From NCBI RefSeq assembly GCF_000182925.2, contig NC_026505.1, forward strand, positions 4,588,001-4,652,000: a stretch of 64,000 nucleotides of DNA. Reading direction: 5' to 3'. The number at the start of each line of letters is the position of its first letter. The first letter of the stretch is position 1. A program made the translations under genes and the position numbers. This document shows, piece by piece, positions 34,966 to 48,219 of this stretch. The stretch is from Neurospora crassa OR74A. Its lineage: Eukaryota > Ascomycota > Sordariomycetes > Sordariales > Sordariaceae. Under the pieces are notes generated by a model. It had not been told where the DNA came from. It did no database searches and was given only the letters and a program-made list of their open reading frames with translations.

Positions 34966-35492
34966 AAAGCGGGCGTCTGGGTTGGGGTGTAGTAGGTGCA
35001 TGTGCGAGCGTTGTGGTCAGCAGTATCGTCCTCTTGTTAAAGCTGTTGTTGTAGAGAGCGGCAGTCGTCACGTTACGACGGTGGCGACGACGACTTGTGG
35101 CGTGGCAGTGGGACGGACTTTGCCGGTAGCTGAAGCTGTCCTGTCTTGTACAATAGTTATATCAGACACGAGTAGATTAAAAGGGCGTGGAAAACGCCTA
35201 ATCAATGTACAAATACAAGCCATGAACCTTGATGCCGGCGGGCAAGTAAAGAATCATGTCATCCAATTGATGCTGTCTATAATCCTATAGAGCAGCTAAA
35301 CATTTGTCTATTTGAACGAAAACATGTATCGTCGTCTGATACACTCATCCTAAGGTATTCTTGACTTTCCTACTATTGCCCCCCCCCCCCTCTTCACCAG
35401 CCGTCCGAAAGGGGAAATCAGTAAACAATACAGCCAGAAACTAGCTCCTAACAGCGTGTCCCCGCAATAAACTCATCGTTTCTCAACATTGT
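34966..35492. other. Convergent gap between mL38 and RhoGAP genes
   Basis: Two gene ends face each other here. No ORF supported. A 12-base C run is at 35379-35390. Confidence 0.65.
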
Positions 35493-38400
35493 TTACTCGA
35501 TTCGCATCTCCGCATGCTCCATTATATCCACAAATCGATGTTTGTCACACTCTCGCTCCTCTTCCTCTTCCTCTTCCTCTTCCTCTTCCTCTTCCTCTTC
35601 CTCTTCCTCCCCATTCTTATCATCATCCGCCATCCGCTTACCCATCAGTGCCATCCCTTCCGACTTCGCTTCGCCCTCTGCCAACCCCTCCTCGCAATAC
35701 TGGCATGTCTTCCATCCGAGAAGATTGATGTTTGCGCACCGGGCCAGCCTTTTTCCCAGTTCTGTTCTTGTATCGTCTCGCTCATGAGCATCCTCCTCTT
35801 CGACCCATTCATAATCATAATGCACATCACTTCCCACTATCGCAGATAATTGATCTTCAACCTTTTCATCCGTCTCTTGATGATGTCTACGACTTTCATG
35901 CCCAAATGATACGTCTAAACCTTGCTCCGCATCATCGCTTTCGCCTTCCCCTACAAAATTCTTCTGCTGAATATTCGCCTCTTTCTCCTGCGACACGCAC
36001 TGGTTGTCCCTGTTCCGTTTTGGTTCATCACTGGACGGTCCATGGTCTTCTTCTTCTCCGTCACTCCATATCGAGACACTAGCACACCTCTGAGCACATT
36101 CTTCTTCTTCCTCCTCCTCCTCCTCCTCCTCCAACTCTTCATGGGGATCACTTTCAGAGCAGCCGTCCAGCACACCATACAACTTTCGAAGCCGATCCCG
36201 AACAGTCCCACTGCTTCGGTCAACTTCCGCTGTAAACATGTGCTGGGTAGTGGGCGGTGCCTTGGCTTCAGAGTCTGTCCTCTCTTCCTTATATGGTTCT
36301 CCATCCATCTTCCTCCTCAGTAACCTTTCCAAAATTGCGACTCTCATCTCCGCCGCTTCTGCTCTATCTCTCCACGCTTTACACTCGCGTTCCGTCTGCC
36401 GCAAGTGCTCGCTCAGTTTGATGCTTGTGCTTCGCCGTACGCTGACTTCTGTCGGTAGACTACATTGTCCTGCACCAAAGCTTGCCAACTTGCTGCGGAG
36501 ATGATTGTTTTCCTCCATCTTGAAGTCGAGCTGCCTCTGCAGACGGCGAATTTGCGTTTGAAAACTCAGGATATCGCTCGCGATAGCCATGTCCATGGCT
36601 GGAGTTGGCTGAATTAGAAGCCCTGAACTTTGGCTAATACCACTTTGAAGGAAATGGGGTGATATGTCAACTTTCATTGGCATCCATGAGCTCCGAATGG
36701 CATGTGGAGATCCAGTGGGCGCGCTGGAAGGCCTGGGTATTTGAGGTGATCGTGGTAGTTGTACGTATTGGGCTTCATTGCAGAACAAGAGTTTGCTTCT
36801 ATTATCACCATCATTTGCCGTTGACCGAGACAATCGAAAATCTCCCTTGTGCATAAATGTATTGTTCACATCGGCTTCCCCTTTAGTGTTTCTTGATGGC
36901 TCGTGGCTTTGTTGCTCGTTCATCCACTCATCGAATCTCTTGGAACTCCTTTCTACAGTCGCGCTTGAACTCATTGGAATGTCGTCCTCGTTATTCTCCC
37001 CGTCATGGCTTCCTCGTCCAGAACTCCTGTTTGGGTTCCCCTTATATTCTGGATGTTCTCTGTTTTCATCTTCCCATACGCCACCAGTACGTTGTGCGGG
37101 TGATCCAAATGATGGTGACTGCGGTTTCTGTGGTGATGGAGGGTTAACGGTATAATGCGAAAGCACATTGCCAGGCGCTTTGATAGGCATGGGAAGAATT
37201 TCCGGTCTCCTCAGGTCTTTGTCCTTCGCAGCAGCAGTTTCAAACATGGCAGCCATTGCCCTCACCGCACTCCCAGTGAAAGACTTGCTGGAGTAAGGTA
37301 GCGGTCTTACGGGGGTTGTTGGTGGTCGAAGATCTCCATCAAAGGACATGGTGAGTGGTGTGTAATCAGCCATGCGGTCATGTTTCAGGACAGTCGATGG
37401 CCGGGACTCTGGCTCATGCTTCTCCTGGTGAGGGTTAACATGGTCTTCTTTATGTTGAACTTCAGGAGGAACAGAGGCAAGAGTGTGTTCGAAGGTGCTC
37501 TTCCTGGAAATAGTACTGCGACGTGCAGACTCCCGGCTCGGCCTTCGAGTCAGTCGCCGATCGGATTTCCGTGCACGAGGTATCTTCGATGCTAACGATC
37601 TTGCCCGCGATTTTGCATGTGATTGATCGTGTGCCGTTGTTGGTTTACCGGGAGCCTCTTGAGTTCGATCTGCTCGAGCTATGCGGCCAGTAGCCCGGCT
37701 TAACGTTGCAAAGTGGCTAAAAGGGCCGCCAGCATAATGGTGAGTTTTGACACTTGGCTTTGGAGTCTCCTCAGCACCGGCTGCATGCTCCATTAGAATA
37801 TGAGAAGCATCAACGACTTGCTGTTCCGCCCTTTCCTCCTCAGAAGCTGCTGTTGTCGATTTCCTCAAGTGAAATGACAGTCTTCGTCGACCTTTTTGGA
37901 GAGAAGAGCGTCCTGATGAGGTTGTGATGGGACTGGGAGGTTTTGCAGCTGATTCAACCGGGTCCGTCGATTTGTCAGATCTCTCTCTCCGTCTCCAAAC
38001 TGGAAACCTCGAAAACCTGTGTCCCGAGCTCTTAAGGTTGACCTTTCCGTCTGGAAGGATTCCATTTGCATCACTTCGGCAACTGCTTATAGACATTTTA
38101 TTCTGTGATTGGGCTCTCACAGATGGTCTCGAAGTCGGCTCTAAGTCTTCTGGTCCAGAGCCGCGGTCCCTCGGGGGTGGGGTATTCGTCATTGGCGTAT
38201 CAAAAACTGACTGCGGCGCATTCCCCTGACTCTTGTTTCCATTTCTGTCGCGGAAGCTGATCGGCGGATGGACATCGCGTCCTTCCGTGCAGCTTTTGGT
38301 CAGGCTACCCCTACGTCTGATGGCCCGGGGTGTGTCTGAATCAGGCTTGATAGTTCGTAATTCAGTCAAGGACCCTGTTTGTCTCTTTTCGACATACTCA

Positions 38401-40474
38401 GAGCCAAGTTGCTGCCCCTCACGGTGTTGGCAAGCTGATGTTTCGTCGGCACATGTAATCGAGCCTTCTGATCGTCTCTTCGAAAGAGACGCACCACCTC
38501 CAGAAGGCTCCTCCACGGTAGGCGACAGTAACACTACAGGCCCAGGCGTATTGAGTCGACCTCGAGACAATGACCGCGAGGGTCTTGGACGCTGTCGAGG
38601 AATTATAAGTGAAGGCCGAGGCCTATTTGCTCGTAGTCCTCCACTAAGTCCTCGTCCACCTGGTCAGTTGTCAGGTCAGCAAGAGACTAACGACGTCTAG
38701 ATGAAGGTGGACATACGAGTTTCGGGCGTCGGGCTTGGAAGAAGAGGGGATTCCGACACTTGAAAAGGGCATGTCTGCGGACAATTCTGTTCAGACTCAA
38801 GAGGCCTCCGTAAGACAAAGGGCTCCGAGACGGAAGCACGCAATGATCCCTTCCGTGAAGTACATTGATCGGTCATGCCTGATCCAACCACCCTCAACAC
38901 ATCGAGGCTCCTCATTTGCTTGACAACTTCCCGCCAATTCGTTATAAGCGTCTCAGCGATGCTGTTGGCAACATGGACTTTGTCCATATTTGGGAGACAA
39001 TGGGCCATAGCCTCCTCTGGTTGTTTGTACTTCCTCTGTTCCCATTTGCAGTTGGGCGGTAGGCTCACTTGGGGGAGTATAAGATGGACACTGGAACCTC
39101 GTATTGAGTAAGAGTTGAGCAGATCACCAACCAGGAGCGGCCCAAAGACAACACCTAGAGCATTGTAGCCCATCAAGTCAGCTGTAGGCAGTGGTCTGCC
39201 AAAGTCATCCTCACGGGGTGCTATCTCGGCAACGCGTCCGATCAAGCACAGGAGGCCAAAAACTGCACATATCAGCTCACGACGTAACTGAGACCTAAGA
39301 CTGCCGATTGCCAACGCAATCATTCTAGCACGAAGCTTGGTTTGCTTGGTTCTCGTGGCCTCAGGATCTCCGTTCAACTGACTATGTATGGAGACCATAG
39401 CGTCAAACAGCGGGAGGGATCCAAGAATACCGCCGGGAAGCCCAGAAAGAAGACGCTTAAATGCCGAAGCAACGTCATGAACACCAGCTTTGACGTGGAC
39501 CGGGAGGTTTGGGCAGCGTGTGGTGCTAGATATCTCGTCCGGATCTCCTTCAGTACAGTAATAGTCATAGAGGGCATCAACCACTTTAACAGAGCCTGGA
39601 ATTCTGAAGACACCGCGTGTCTCCGTAGCTGTATAACCATCAGTAAATGCCTTACTAGTGTGGAGGTTTGAGGTTTGTAGTTCTTACCATGTTGGACGAG
39701 ATATTGGGCGGTTGCGCGAAGGCATGTTGGGAGGATCAAGGAGCTGGGCGCATACTCCGACGGCAGGTAGAACATGCTCTTGCCGCACAAACGGACCAGG
39801 GATTGCAAATCTTCGTCTTTCAGAATGTCTCGCTTCGCTGGATGTACCAACTGTGATGCTAGATCGCTGATGCTCCGTCTGTGGCTTGCTTTTCGTTCTG
39901 AGCGTCCTGATTTTGCTGAGCTGGCATTACTGGCGCCCGACGGGTGGCGCCGGAATGTGCGGGAAAACCATCCTCTTCTGTGTGGACTTGGTGTTGCTTC
40001 TCTCTGGTTATCGTGTTGGTCAGCGGTCCATACAGTCACCAGGGGTAACGGCCACTTACCGACGAAGGGCCATCATCGTTGGGCGGAAGTAGGCGGAGCC
40101 CATGCTATAACCTCTAGTCAGTGGGCTTCTCAACACGAACAGTCGGAAGATGCGGGTTAGCTAACCTTGGCTGCGAGTCTATTGTACTCTCGCACAAAGT
40201 CTCCTCGATCTTGGAGTTCGTCTGCATCGGAGTAGCCTCCGACATCGCCACTGGATGATGTCCATGTCGCACTGCTTCTGCTCGCACGCCTATATGCCAC
40301 AGGATCTGGAAGTCGGCCTGCCGTGGCGGATTGAGGGATACCGCGCCATGTACTTGACCTTTCATCTGTCTGCCCTCTCTTGGGTACGCGTCTGGGCAAG
40401 AGGCTCTTGGGGGTTGAGGGCGCACCGACCGATGCAACGGATGTCCGGTCGGTTTCGTAATGATAGTTTTGCAT
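35493..40474 (-). CDS. Large RhoGAP-domain protein with coiled coil and Glu-rich tail
   Basis: Predicted GTPase-activating protein for a Rho/Cdc42-type GTPase, hence polarity or wall signalling. Five exons join in phase: 40166-40474, 40060-40104, 39688-40003, 38717-39628 and 35493-38659, about 1582 residues. The RhoGAP fold spans roughly residues 170-420. It starts with LVRLCGKSMFYLPSEYAPSS; the catalytic Arg is in TRGVFRIPGS near residue 231, just after the third splice join; NALGVVFGPLLVGDL is the conserved helix end. Downstream, a very long Ser/Arg/Pro-rich disordered region leads to a coiled coil near residues 1220-1330 (FQTQIRRLQRQLDFKMEENN). Two poly-Glu tracts follow, and the C-terminus is MEHAEMRIE. 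An ATG 28 codons further up (40558) is an alternative start. Target GTPase unknown. Confidence 0.88.
35553..35609. repeat. (CTCTTC)n hexamer encoding a Glu tract
   Basis: A run of CTCTTC-type hexamers in the last coding part of the RhoGAP gene, read on the minus strand as GAAGAG and so as about 19 consecutive Glu. In frame; whole-unit length changes would keep the reading frame. Confidence 0.9.
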
Positions 40475-41324
40475 GCCTTCGTTCTTTTGGAGGATATACA
40501 GACGTCGAAACAAGTAAAAGAAGGTATCTGGGAGGCGATAGTACGACAAGATATCCAAAGTGACTGCAAACTGATGATGCTTTGTGAAAGCCCTCTAGAA
40601 AACTTAAGCCCAGAGCATGGATTGACGCATCGTGTCGTTTGTCGTAAACTGCTGCTTCCCGTATTCTCATGTCGCTCTTTGTGTCCAACCTGTTCCTTCC
40701 CGATGAGACTGATAACCCACCTAAGAGGTAGGTGGAGCAATGAATAGAAGAGACGGGAAACCAAGGAAGCAACGAAGCGACCAAGTGTCAGAGGAAGAAA
40801 CAAAAAATGACAATCACAACCATCGCTGAGTCACCTTACTACACTGCCTAACAACTACCTAGATAGTAATTTATGGCCGACGCCATTGCGCTGGCTAAAA
40901 CTCAAGGCGAGCACATTCTCATCTAGACCTGCCTCGTTGTCAGTTGAACATTCAAATACCTAGGTATCCATATCTACAAAGCAGGTAAATATGCTCACCA
41001 CTACCTGAACATCACTACAGTACCGAAGTGACCACGTCAATCCAGTGCTGTACGGGGCAGGGTGGAATGGAAGAGGAATTTTAGAGCAGGACCACTAGTA
41101 AGCCATTGTTCAGCAATAACAGCACCTCCTCTTGCCGTGTTCCAGGATGAGAGAAGATTCCATCTATATGGCCCATCGAGGAGGTAAGAATATACGACCC
41201 TAGTGTTCCACTGATTCGACATACCCTCCAAAAACAAAAGCGCCATGCAATGCAAAACAAAACCATACCTTCCTATAGCCAACCTAAGGCCATGACAAGT
41301 GCCGCCCATTCTTCGTGTTCCCTT
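40475..41324. other. Gap: RhoGAP upstream region and SNF4 3' flank
   Basis: No ORF supported. It holds a TGAGTCA at 40827-40833 and a 12-bp perfect palindrome ATACCTAGGTAT at 40956-40967. Confidence 0.6.
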
Positions 41325-42980
41325 TTAATATTCCTGTAGGTCATCCTCTTCCTCGCCGTAGAGCAATACGTATTTGAGGATATCCGAGAGAGAGATGATT
41401 CCCTTGAGGCGGCTGTCATCGTCAACAACAATTAACCTATGTACTCGAGACTTTCGGATGGTTTCGAATATCGAGTCCAGGCGATCCTCTTCGCTGCACG
41501 TGTAAATGCCCCCGAAATCTTCAGCTCTCTGAGACAAGGCGTCGCCAACAGTCGCTGTCAGCTCGTCGTACGCACCCCCTTTGATACAGGGTATGACGTC
41601 GACGGCTTCAAATAGATTCATAACTCTGTTGTCCTTGTCGACAATTGGCACAGCCGAGATGTTGTACTTGACCATGAGGTGAATGACATCCAGAACGGAG
41701 CTGTTCATGTTCGCCGTAGCAAGGTCGGTGTAGGTTCCCAAGCCAATCTCCCTCACGGGCTTCTTTAGCAACATCGTGTGCTGCTCGTTGTTGACCGCGA
41801 TGAACTTCAGGATGCGGTATTGTGTGATAACACTGACAACAGTCTCTCGGCCTGTCTCGTCGTCCGTGTCGATCAAGGGAATTCTCCGAGCTCGCGTTTT
41901 AAGCATTCGTCGACAGGCTTCGTACAATGGGCGCATGGGATGGACAGATACGGTCTCGAGCGGCAGAACACCAATGGCCCTTTCGATATCTACATGCATT
42001 ACTCGTCAGCCTGACGCCCCGCAAGAGAGGACCTCGATAGTCCCTGATGATGGCACTCACCTCGAAGGCTACTCAGCCGAAATTGATCGACTTGATCGAT
42101 TTCGTGGGGGAACTGGCAGTAATATTGGATGACATTGATGTAGTCAGTGCTAGTAAGCAAGCCAGCAAAGGTTCCGTTGCGCGAGTCCCAGAGCGGTGCC
42201 GAGACAATGCCTAAATGAGGACGGTCAGCATCACAATATCACCACACTGGCCAAGCTAGTTTTGCCTTGTAATCGTACCGTTTTGGATCAGAATATTGAG
42301 GCTCTTCCTGATAAGGAGATCGTTGTCGAGTATGACTAGGCGGAAGGAGAGCGGCAAGACATCGTAACTGGTGCGGACCTTGAGGAACTCGCGAATACCT
42401 CTCTGTTTGCATCAATGGTCAGTCAGCGACAAGCCCATGAACAAAGGCTGATTGTGTCTTGTGGTTTTCCTCTTCTTCTTTTCTTTTCTTTTTCTGCCAA
42501 GCTGCCTCCTTCGACGGCATATCATGAGCAAGGATTAGGGCCATGGACGCCGGCATCTCGCATAGAGGCCAACCGAGCCGGAAGAGTTCAACCGGACTAG
42601 ATTGGCAGCGGCAGCTTGGGGCCATGGAATTTTCATGTGGATGGAAGTCAAGGGAGAATGGACTGATGGTAGGGAATATTATGGGTGTGCTGTCTCGGAA
42701 TTGGGATGCTCACCAGACCCTGCATCTGGTCCTTGTCCAGGGGATTTGACGTCTTATCTGACATTGTGCGACTGCTTGGTTTGGGACGAAGGTAGGATGA
42801 TGGCGCAACGAAAGGCAGCTCGTGACCAGGTCGGAGCGTCAATGGGCCATTGAGATTGGGATCGGTATTGCTGTTCCCAGCTGAGGCTGTGGAAGGTTGG
42901 GAAGCCTGGGGAGAAACACCGGCGGCATCACTGCCGGTACCAGAAGCCGCCTGGTCAGGGGGAGTACAAGAGTCGTCCAT
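41325..42980 (-). CDS. snf4: SNF4, AMPK/SNF1 kinase gamma subunit
   Basis: Nucleotide-sensing regulatory subunit of the SNF1/AMP-activated kinase, which controls carbon derepression and energy stress in cytosol and nucleus. Four exons, 42714-42980, 42279-42402, 42061-42210 and 41325-41989, give 401 residues. After a Ser/Pro-rich N-terminus of about 85 residues come four CBS motifs. CBS1 begins with [24 protein letters not shown] and continues with [11 protein letters not shown] and [14 protein letters not shown] across the second join. Later repeats show [20 protein letters not shown] and [22 protein letters not shown]. Length exceeds yeast Snf4 (322) only by the N-terminal extension. The first intron (42403-42713) is 311 nt, the others 68 and 71 nt. 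ATG at 42980. Confidence 0.96.
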
Positions 42981-45900
42981 TATCGCGGTCGTGGAACATA
43001 CATTGGGGAAGGACCCCCGTTGCAGTTCTGTCTTGCCCGGTACTTGGAGCTTTGCTTCCGTTGACGGAGTATGGACGCGCCGTCCACCCACAGTTTTCAA
43101 CCGGTGTGATTAAGGCTCCGTTTCTATACTGATATCTTGGATATCCCCTCTCTTCCTTTCAGCCCCTTGACCGTGTCCTGTCCTGTTCCCTTGGTTCCGA
43201 ATCCGTGGGCGGTCTCGGCTTTCGACGTCAATTGGATTTGACAGAGGTGAATAGTTGTGTGTAACTGCCGACCGCGAAGTGCAAAGTAACGAAGGCGGAG
43301 GGGCGTCGTTTGGATGAGAGCCAAGAGACGGAAAAAGAAGGGCAAGAAAGTTGAAGCGACCACGTAGTTGGATGACCTAGAGGTAGGTGGCAGTCGTCGC
43401 AAGTAGGAGGACTTGGGCGCAATCGACTACACTAAGATGGACGGGAATTAATACGGTAGCTGAATCTAGCCGTTCCTTTGTTGTATTCGGTCGACCCGTT
43501 CGGAGGCAAAATGGTGGATTCACCGCAACGGCAGTTTCGGCGGTGATGGACGGGATACTCGAGAGTGAAAGGGATGGTGATACTATAAAGCAGTGGTTCA
43601 CTTGAATGTAGACGGAGCGGGCCAGAAGTCGGCGTTGACCAGGGAGTCGAGTTCTCCCTCCACTTAGGTTGCCAGAGCGCTACACAACAATGGAGCCTGT
43701 CACGGAGGAGGGGATGCTTGCTGCTTGCGCTGGGCCGGTTCCAGTTCCATTCCAGGTTTATCGGGCGTCGATGGGGTGTTTCGGTCTGGTTTAGGTAGGC
43801 AATCCCGGACCCGACCCCTCAGGTAATTTTGGTGCAAGGTGCTGGGCAGCGATAAGGACCCACACGTGTAGATAAAGCTTCTTTCGACCTTTGATTCGTG
43901 ACCGAGACCGGCGTACATACTTGTACATCTTTAAAAGGTTGCTCTTCACTTTGATATGTACAATGTGTGTTGAGAGTGTCATCGCTTGGCAAATCATACA
44001 CTTCCTAGGTTGTGTTTTGAACGGCTTCAAATCTGGAACAAGTACATGAAAGTTGACTTGAACAGTGGCAATCACTACTCCTTAGTGAACATGCCCTTCC
44101 TGCTCTGAACTCCTCTATCCTGTGTACCCTCCAACCATCTCGATACTATGTGCTGTGATGAAAGCCAACCGGGTCCTCTCTTCAAAGCCGTTGCTGAATG
44201 GAAAACAAAAGTAACTTACCAGCCTCTCGCGAGAGGAAGCCATGGTCATATAGGCTATGGTAAAAGCAAGAATATATCTTCCAGTGGTTCTGAATAAGGT
44301 GTCTAGAACTGCAACGTGCGTCTTGCGGAGTAAGATCTCCGATGTCTTTGCAAATATAAGATGTGGGAAGCGATGTCCATGTTTCAGATGTTGAACGTTC
44401 ATCATGCTGTGTCAACATTCACCAACGCCAGGCTGCTCACGCCCACCTCCTATAGCTCCTTATGGTCATATAGCTGGCCAATTGAAGCAAGCCATTAACG
44501 TGCCACGATTCCATAAACGTGCCCAGGCCTAAAGAAAACAAATCAATCCGGGTGGCATGGCGATCAAAGAAATGAGATGACAAGATACGTATCTAACACC
44601 ACCACGCTACTTCCGAACTTAACTGACACTCAACGGTCGTCACTGCATCAAGTCACTTTTTCGTCTTGAACGAAACACGGCACAGCGACCGGTAGATCCG
44701 TTAACAACCTAGTAGACCCCCAAATTCCCTTGTATGTACGACAGAGTACACGAATCGGGTATTCCCTGGTGCTGAGACACCACACATTCTTTGGGTCGGA
44801 GACAATGAAAGGTCAAAGGTCATGTACACTTCAGTTGCCGTATACAGAGTCACAGCCTGTGTGGTTGTGATAGTGGGTGAGGTGACTTGTTCTTGTGATG
44901 CGGCTGGACCAGGATACTACACTGGAGGACAGTACCTATTGAGAGTGGAAAGATCCGACAGGAGATACTACCCGCTGTTCGGCAAAGACAAAGACTCAAA
45001 AGCTCTAGAAAGAAAGGGAATGAATGATTGCAACCCATCAATGGAAACACCAAGTAGGTACCTACAGTATCTTCTACTCTACGCGCCTTCGTCCCTAATT
45101 TGGGTCCCTGGCAAGCCTGGATGGAGGATGGCGTCGTCGTTGTGGTGATGACATCAAATCCAGTGGCACCCTAGGTCGGGTCCAGTCGCAAGGAGCATCC
45201 ACAACCGCAGGTGCCACCTCAGCGCACGACCCACTTTTCCCCCAGACGCCCGGGCTCTGGAAGCTGCCTCGCTGCCCTGCCCGTGTATGTGTAATGGTGC
45301 GCTCTGTGATTCGGGTCTCAGTGGCCAGGGCGCGATTGCGAGGCAGTGGCAGCTTCGACGCCGCTCACCCATCATTCATGCCTCTGCCGCCGGTCCCTGT
45401 TCAACAGATTTGCTCGCATTGATTAACAACAACGAAGGGCAGCAGCACCGGGGGCAAGGCAGCGTGATCCATATTGTCTGTCCGTGAGGTGTCCGTCGTG
45501 CTTCCATCCATTTCGCAACCAAGCAGTGAGTGGAGTGAGCGGTGCTCCTCGGTACATAGCGCGGCCTCTCTGTGCTTGTTCCCGTCTTCCATCTCTTTGT
45601 GAAGACCGTGATTCCTTCCAGCCTCTCCGCTGTCCCGCTGCTTCACGCAACCCAACAATCCCTCCCAGAAACCCCAAAAAAAGAAAATCATTCAACACCG
45701 TGTCTCATTGCCCGTTCCCGCTCGACATCGTCCCCTTCCCTCCAATTTGTGTCGTCAGCCACCAGAGCACATAGGCTTCTTCACATTATCAGTGAACTCG
45801 CAATACTCCGAGCTCCGTTTGAGGCGTGCTTTGGCTCCAGCTGCTTTGTCTTTAATCATTTGTATCGTCGATCTCGCTTCGCCCTCGCGGCCCTCGCAAA

Positions 45901-46158
45901 CGTCAAGAACAACCCCTGCGTCCACCGTCCACCTTGTTGTGGAGCGACCGATCCGACTCCCGACCACCGACCAGGGCACACCACCGACCGCCTGCCGGAC
46001 CCAGAACGACAACACCGGGGCGCCCTCCGAGTCGACTTCCCCGGCATTCCACCACAACAATCATCGCCACCACCACTTTGCGGCATCATCCAAAAGCGCC
46101 CGGCCTCTCTGTTGTACATCGCGGTTGACGGCAGATCGCTTCGCGTCCCTCAGCAGCC
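42981..46158. other. 3.2-kb divergent gap between SNF4 and Vac8
   Basis: Upstream regions of both genes. No supported gene; open frames near 43791-44405 and 45401-46240 match nothing known, and the latter overlaps the Vac8 start. A perfect 12-bp palindrome GTAGGTACCTAC is at 45054-45065. Confidence 0.55.
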
Positions 46159-48219
46159 ATGGGCGCTTCCTGTTCCTCGTGCTGCGGAGGTATGTGACGC
46201 CCTGAATGCCTTTCTTCCCTTTCCGTTTATGTATATGTGATGCGTGCAGTAAAGCTAACAGGACCCGCCAGGCAAATCCCGCGACGGTTTGTATGATAAC
46301 GTCCTCGCCGACAGCGAGCGGGAGGCTGTTGCCGACCTCCTCCAATATCTCGAAAATGTATGCGTACCGATATCTGCCCGCGTTATTACGGAAGCGCTAA
46401 CCCTTGTGTAGCGCGGAGAGACCGACTTCTTCTCCGGAGAGCCCCTACGCGCCCTGAGCACTCTCGTCTACTCGGAGAACATTGATCTTCAACGGAGTGC
46501 AAGTCTGACGTTTGCTGAAATCACCGAGCGAGGTACGTAGCGTTGGAGACATTGTATCAGGACCCTTTGTCTTGGTCTTCGGGTTGCTAACTTTGTCTTG
46601 CTCATGCTAGATGTGCGGGCAGTTGACCGGGATACTCTTGAACCCATCCTCTTCCTTCTCCAAAACTCCGATATCGAGGTACAAAGGGCAGCCAGCGCGG
46701 CGCTGGGGAACCTTGCTGTAAACAGTAGGTGCTTTTCCCGAAGATGTCTATGTGCGGTAGAGATGACTAATAAGAGAACAGCCGACAACAAGGTCCTGAT
46801 AGTCCAGCTCGGTGGTCTGGCCCCCCTTATCCGTCAAATGATGTCGCCCAACGTCGAAGTTCAGTGTAACGCTGTTGGGTGTATCACTAACTTGGCCACG
46901 CACGAGGACAACAAGGCCAAGATTGCACGTTCCGGGGCTCTAGGACCATTGACACGACTCGCCAAATCTAGGGACATGAGAGTTCAACGCAATGCTACTG
47001 GCGCTCTCCTAAACATGACACACTCTGGTAGGCTTGTACCGTGACGGACGTTGTCTAGACATTGCTAACACGTGATAGATGAAAATCGCCAACAACTGGT
47101 CAATGCAGGCGCGATCCCTGTGTTGGTTCAGTTACTGTCTTCCACCGATGTCGACGTCCAGTATTATTGCACTACTGCCCTCAGCAACATTGCCGTCGAC
47201 GCCAATAACAGGCGGAAGCTTGCGCAGACCGAGCCTCGGCTTGTTCAGTCTCTTGTCAACTTGATGGACTCCTCTTCACCCAAGGTTCAATGCCAGGCCG
47301 CCTTGGCACTCCGGAATCTCGCCTCGGACGAAAAGTACCAGTTGGAAATCGTTCGCGCCAGCGGTCTCGGTCCTCTTCTCCGTCTTCTTCAGTCGTCTTA
47401 TCTACCGCTCATTTTGTCGGCTGTTGCCTGCATTCGAAACATCTCAATCCACCCAATGAACGAGTCTCCCATCATCGAGGCAGGATTTTTGAAACCATTG
47501 GTTGACCTCTTAGGGTCGACCGATAACGAGGAGATCCAGTGTCATGCTATCTCAACCCTCAGAAACTTGGCAGCGAGCTCGGACAGGAACAAGGCGTTGG
47601 TGCTTGAGGCTGGCGCTGTACAGAAGTGCAAGCAGTTGGTGCTTGAGGTTCCAGTGACGGTACAGTCGGAGATGACGGCAGCCATTGCCGTTCTGGCGCT
47701 GAGTGATGAACTGAAGACAAATCTTTTGGAGCTCGGTGTGTTTGAGGTTTTGATTCCTCTTACCAAGTCACCTAGCATCGAGGTTCAAGGAAACAGTGCT
47801 GCGGCTCTGGGTAACCTGTCATCTAAAGGTCAGTGGAATGCTTGATGAACTGTTGTTTCTGGGCCTGACATGCTGACGAACGAACAGTGGGCGACTACAG
47901 TGTTTTCATTCACAACTGGAACGAGCCAAGCGATGGCATCCACGGCTACTTGAGCAGATTCCTCGCTAGCGGCGACGCCACTTTTCAACATATTGCGATC
48001 TGGACACTGCTGCAGCTCCTCGAATCTGAAGACAAGAAGCTTATTGGGCTGATTGGAAAATCGAACGACATTGTGGATATGATTAGACAGATTGCGAACC
48101 GCCAGATTGAGTCGGATAACGAACTGGAGGACGATGACGAGGGTGAAGTGGTCAGCCTTGCACAGCGGTGCTTGGAGCTCCTCGGCCAGGGAAATGCCAA
48201 AGCCCACATCGAGGGTTAA
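46159..48219 (+). CDS. vac8: Vac8, vacuolar armadillo-repeat protein
   Basis: Armadillo protein of the vacuole membrane that acts in vacuole inheritance, fusion, nucleus-vacuole contact and autophagy scaffolding. Seven exons: 46159-46189, 46272-46357, 46412-46532, 46611-46724, 46782-47027, 47079-47828 and 47888-48219, giving 559 residues (yeast Vac8 578). The first exon encodes only [10 protein letters not shown] plus one base. Gly2 is the predicted N-myristoylation site and Cys5, Cys8 and Cys9 are likely palmitoylation sites. About 11-12 ARM repeats follow, each with the pattern of [16 protein letters not shown] or [15 protein letters not shown]. The C-terminus has an acidic [19 protein letters not shown]. 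The 31-nt first exon is easily missed by prediction programs. Confidence 0.97.

Noticed and set aside
33544-35001. 485-codon open frame on the minus strand across mL38
   Set aside because: It covers both exons and the intron of a well-supported gene on the other strand, resembles no family, and is explained by the GC-rich third positions of mL38.
45572-46240. 222-codon plus-strand open frame ending over the Vac8 start
   Set aside because: Reads through the first Vac8 exon in another frame and has no known feature; more likely 5' leader.
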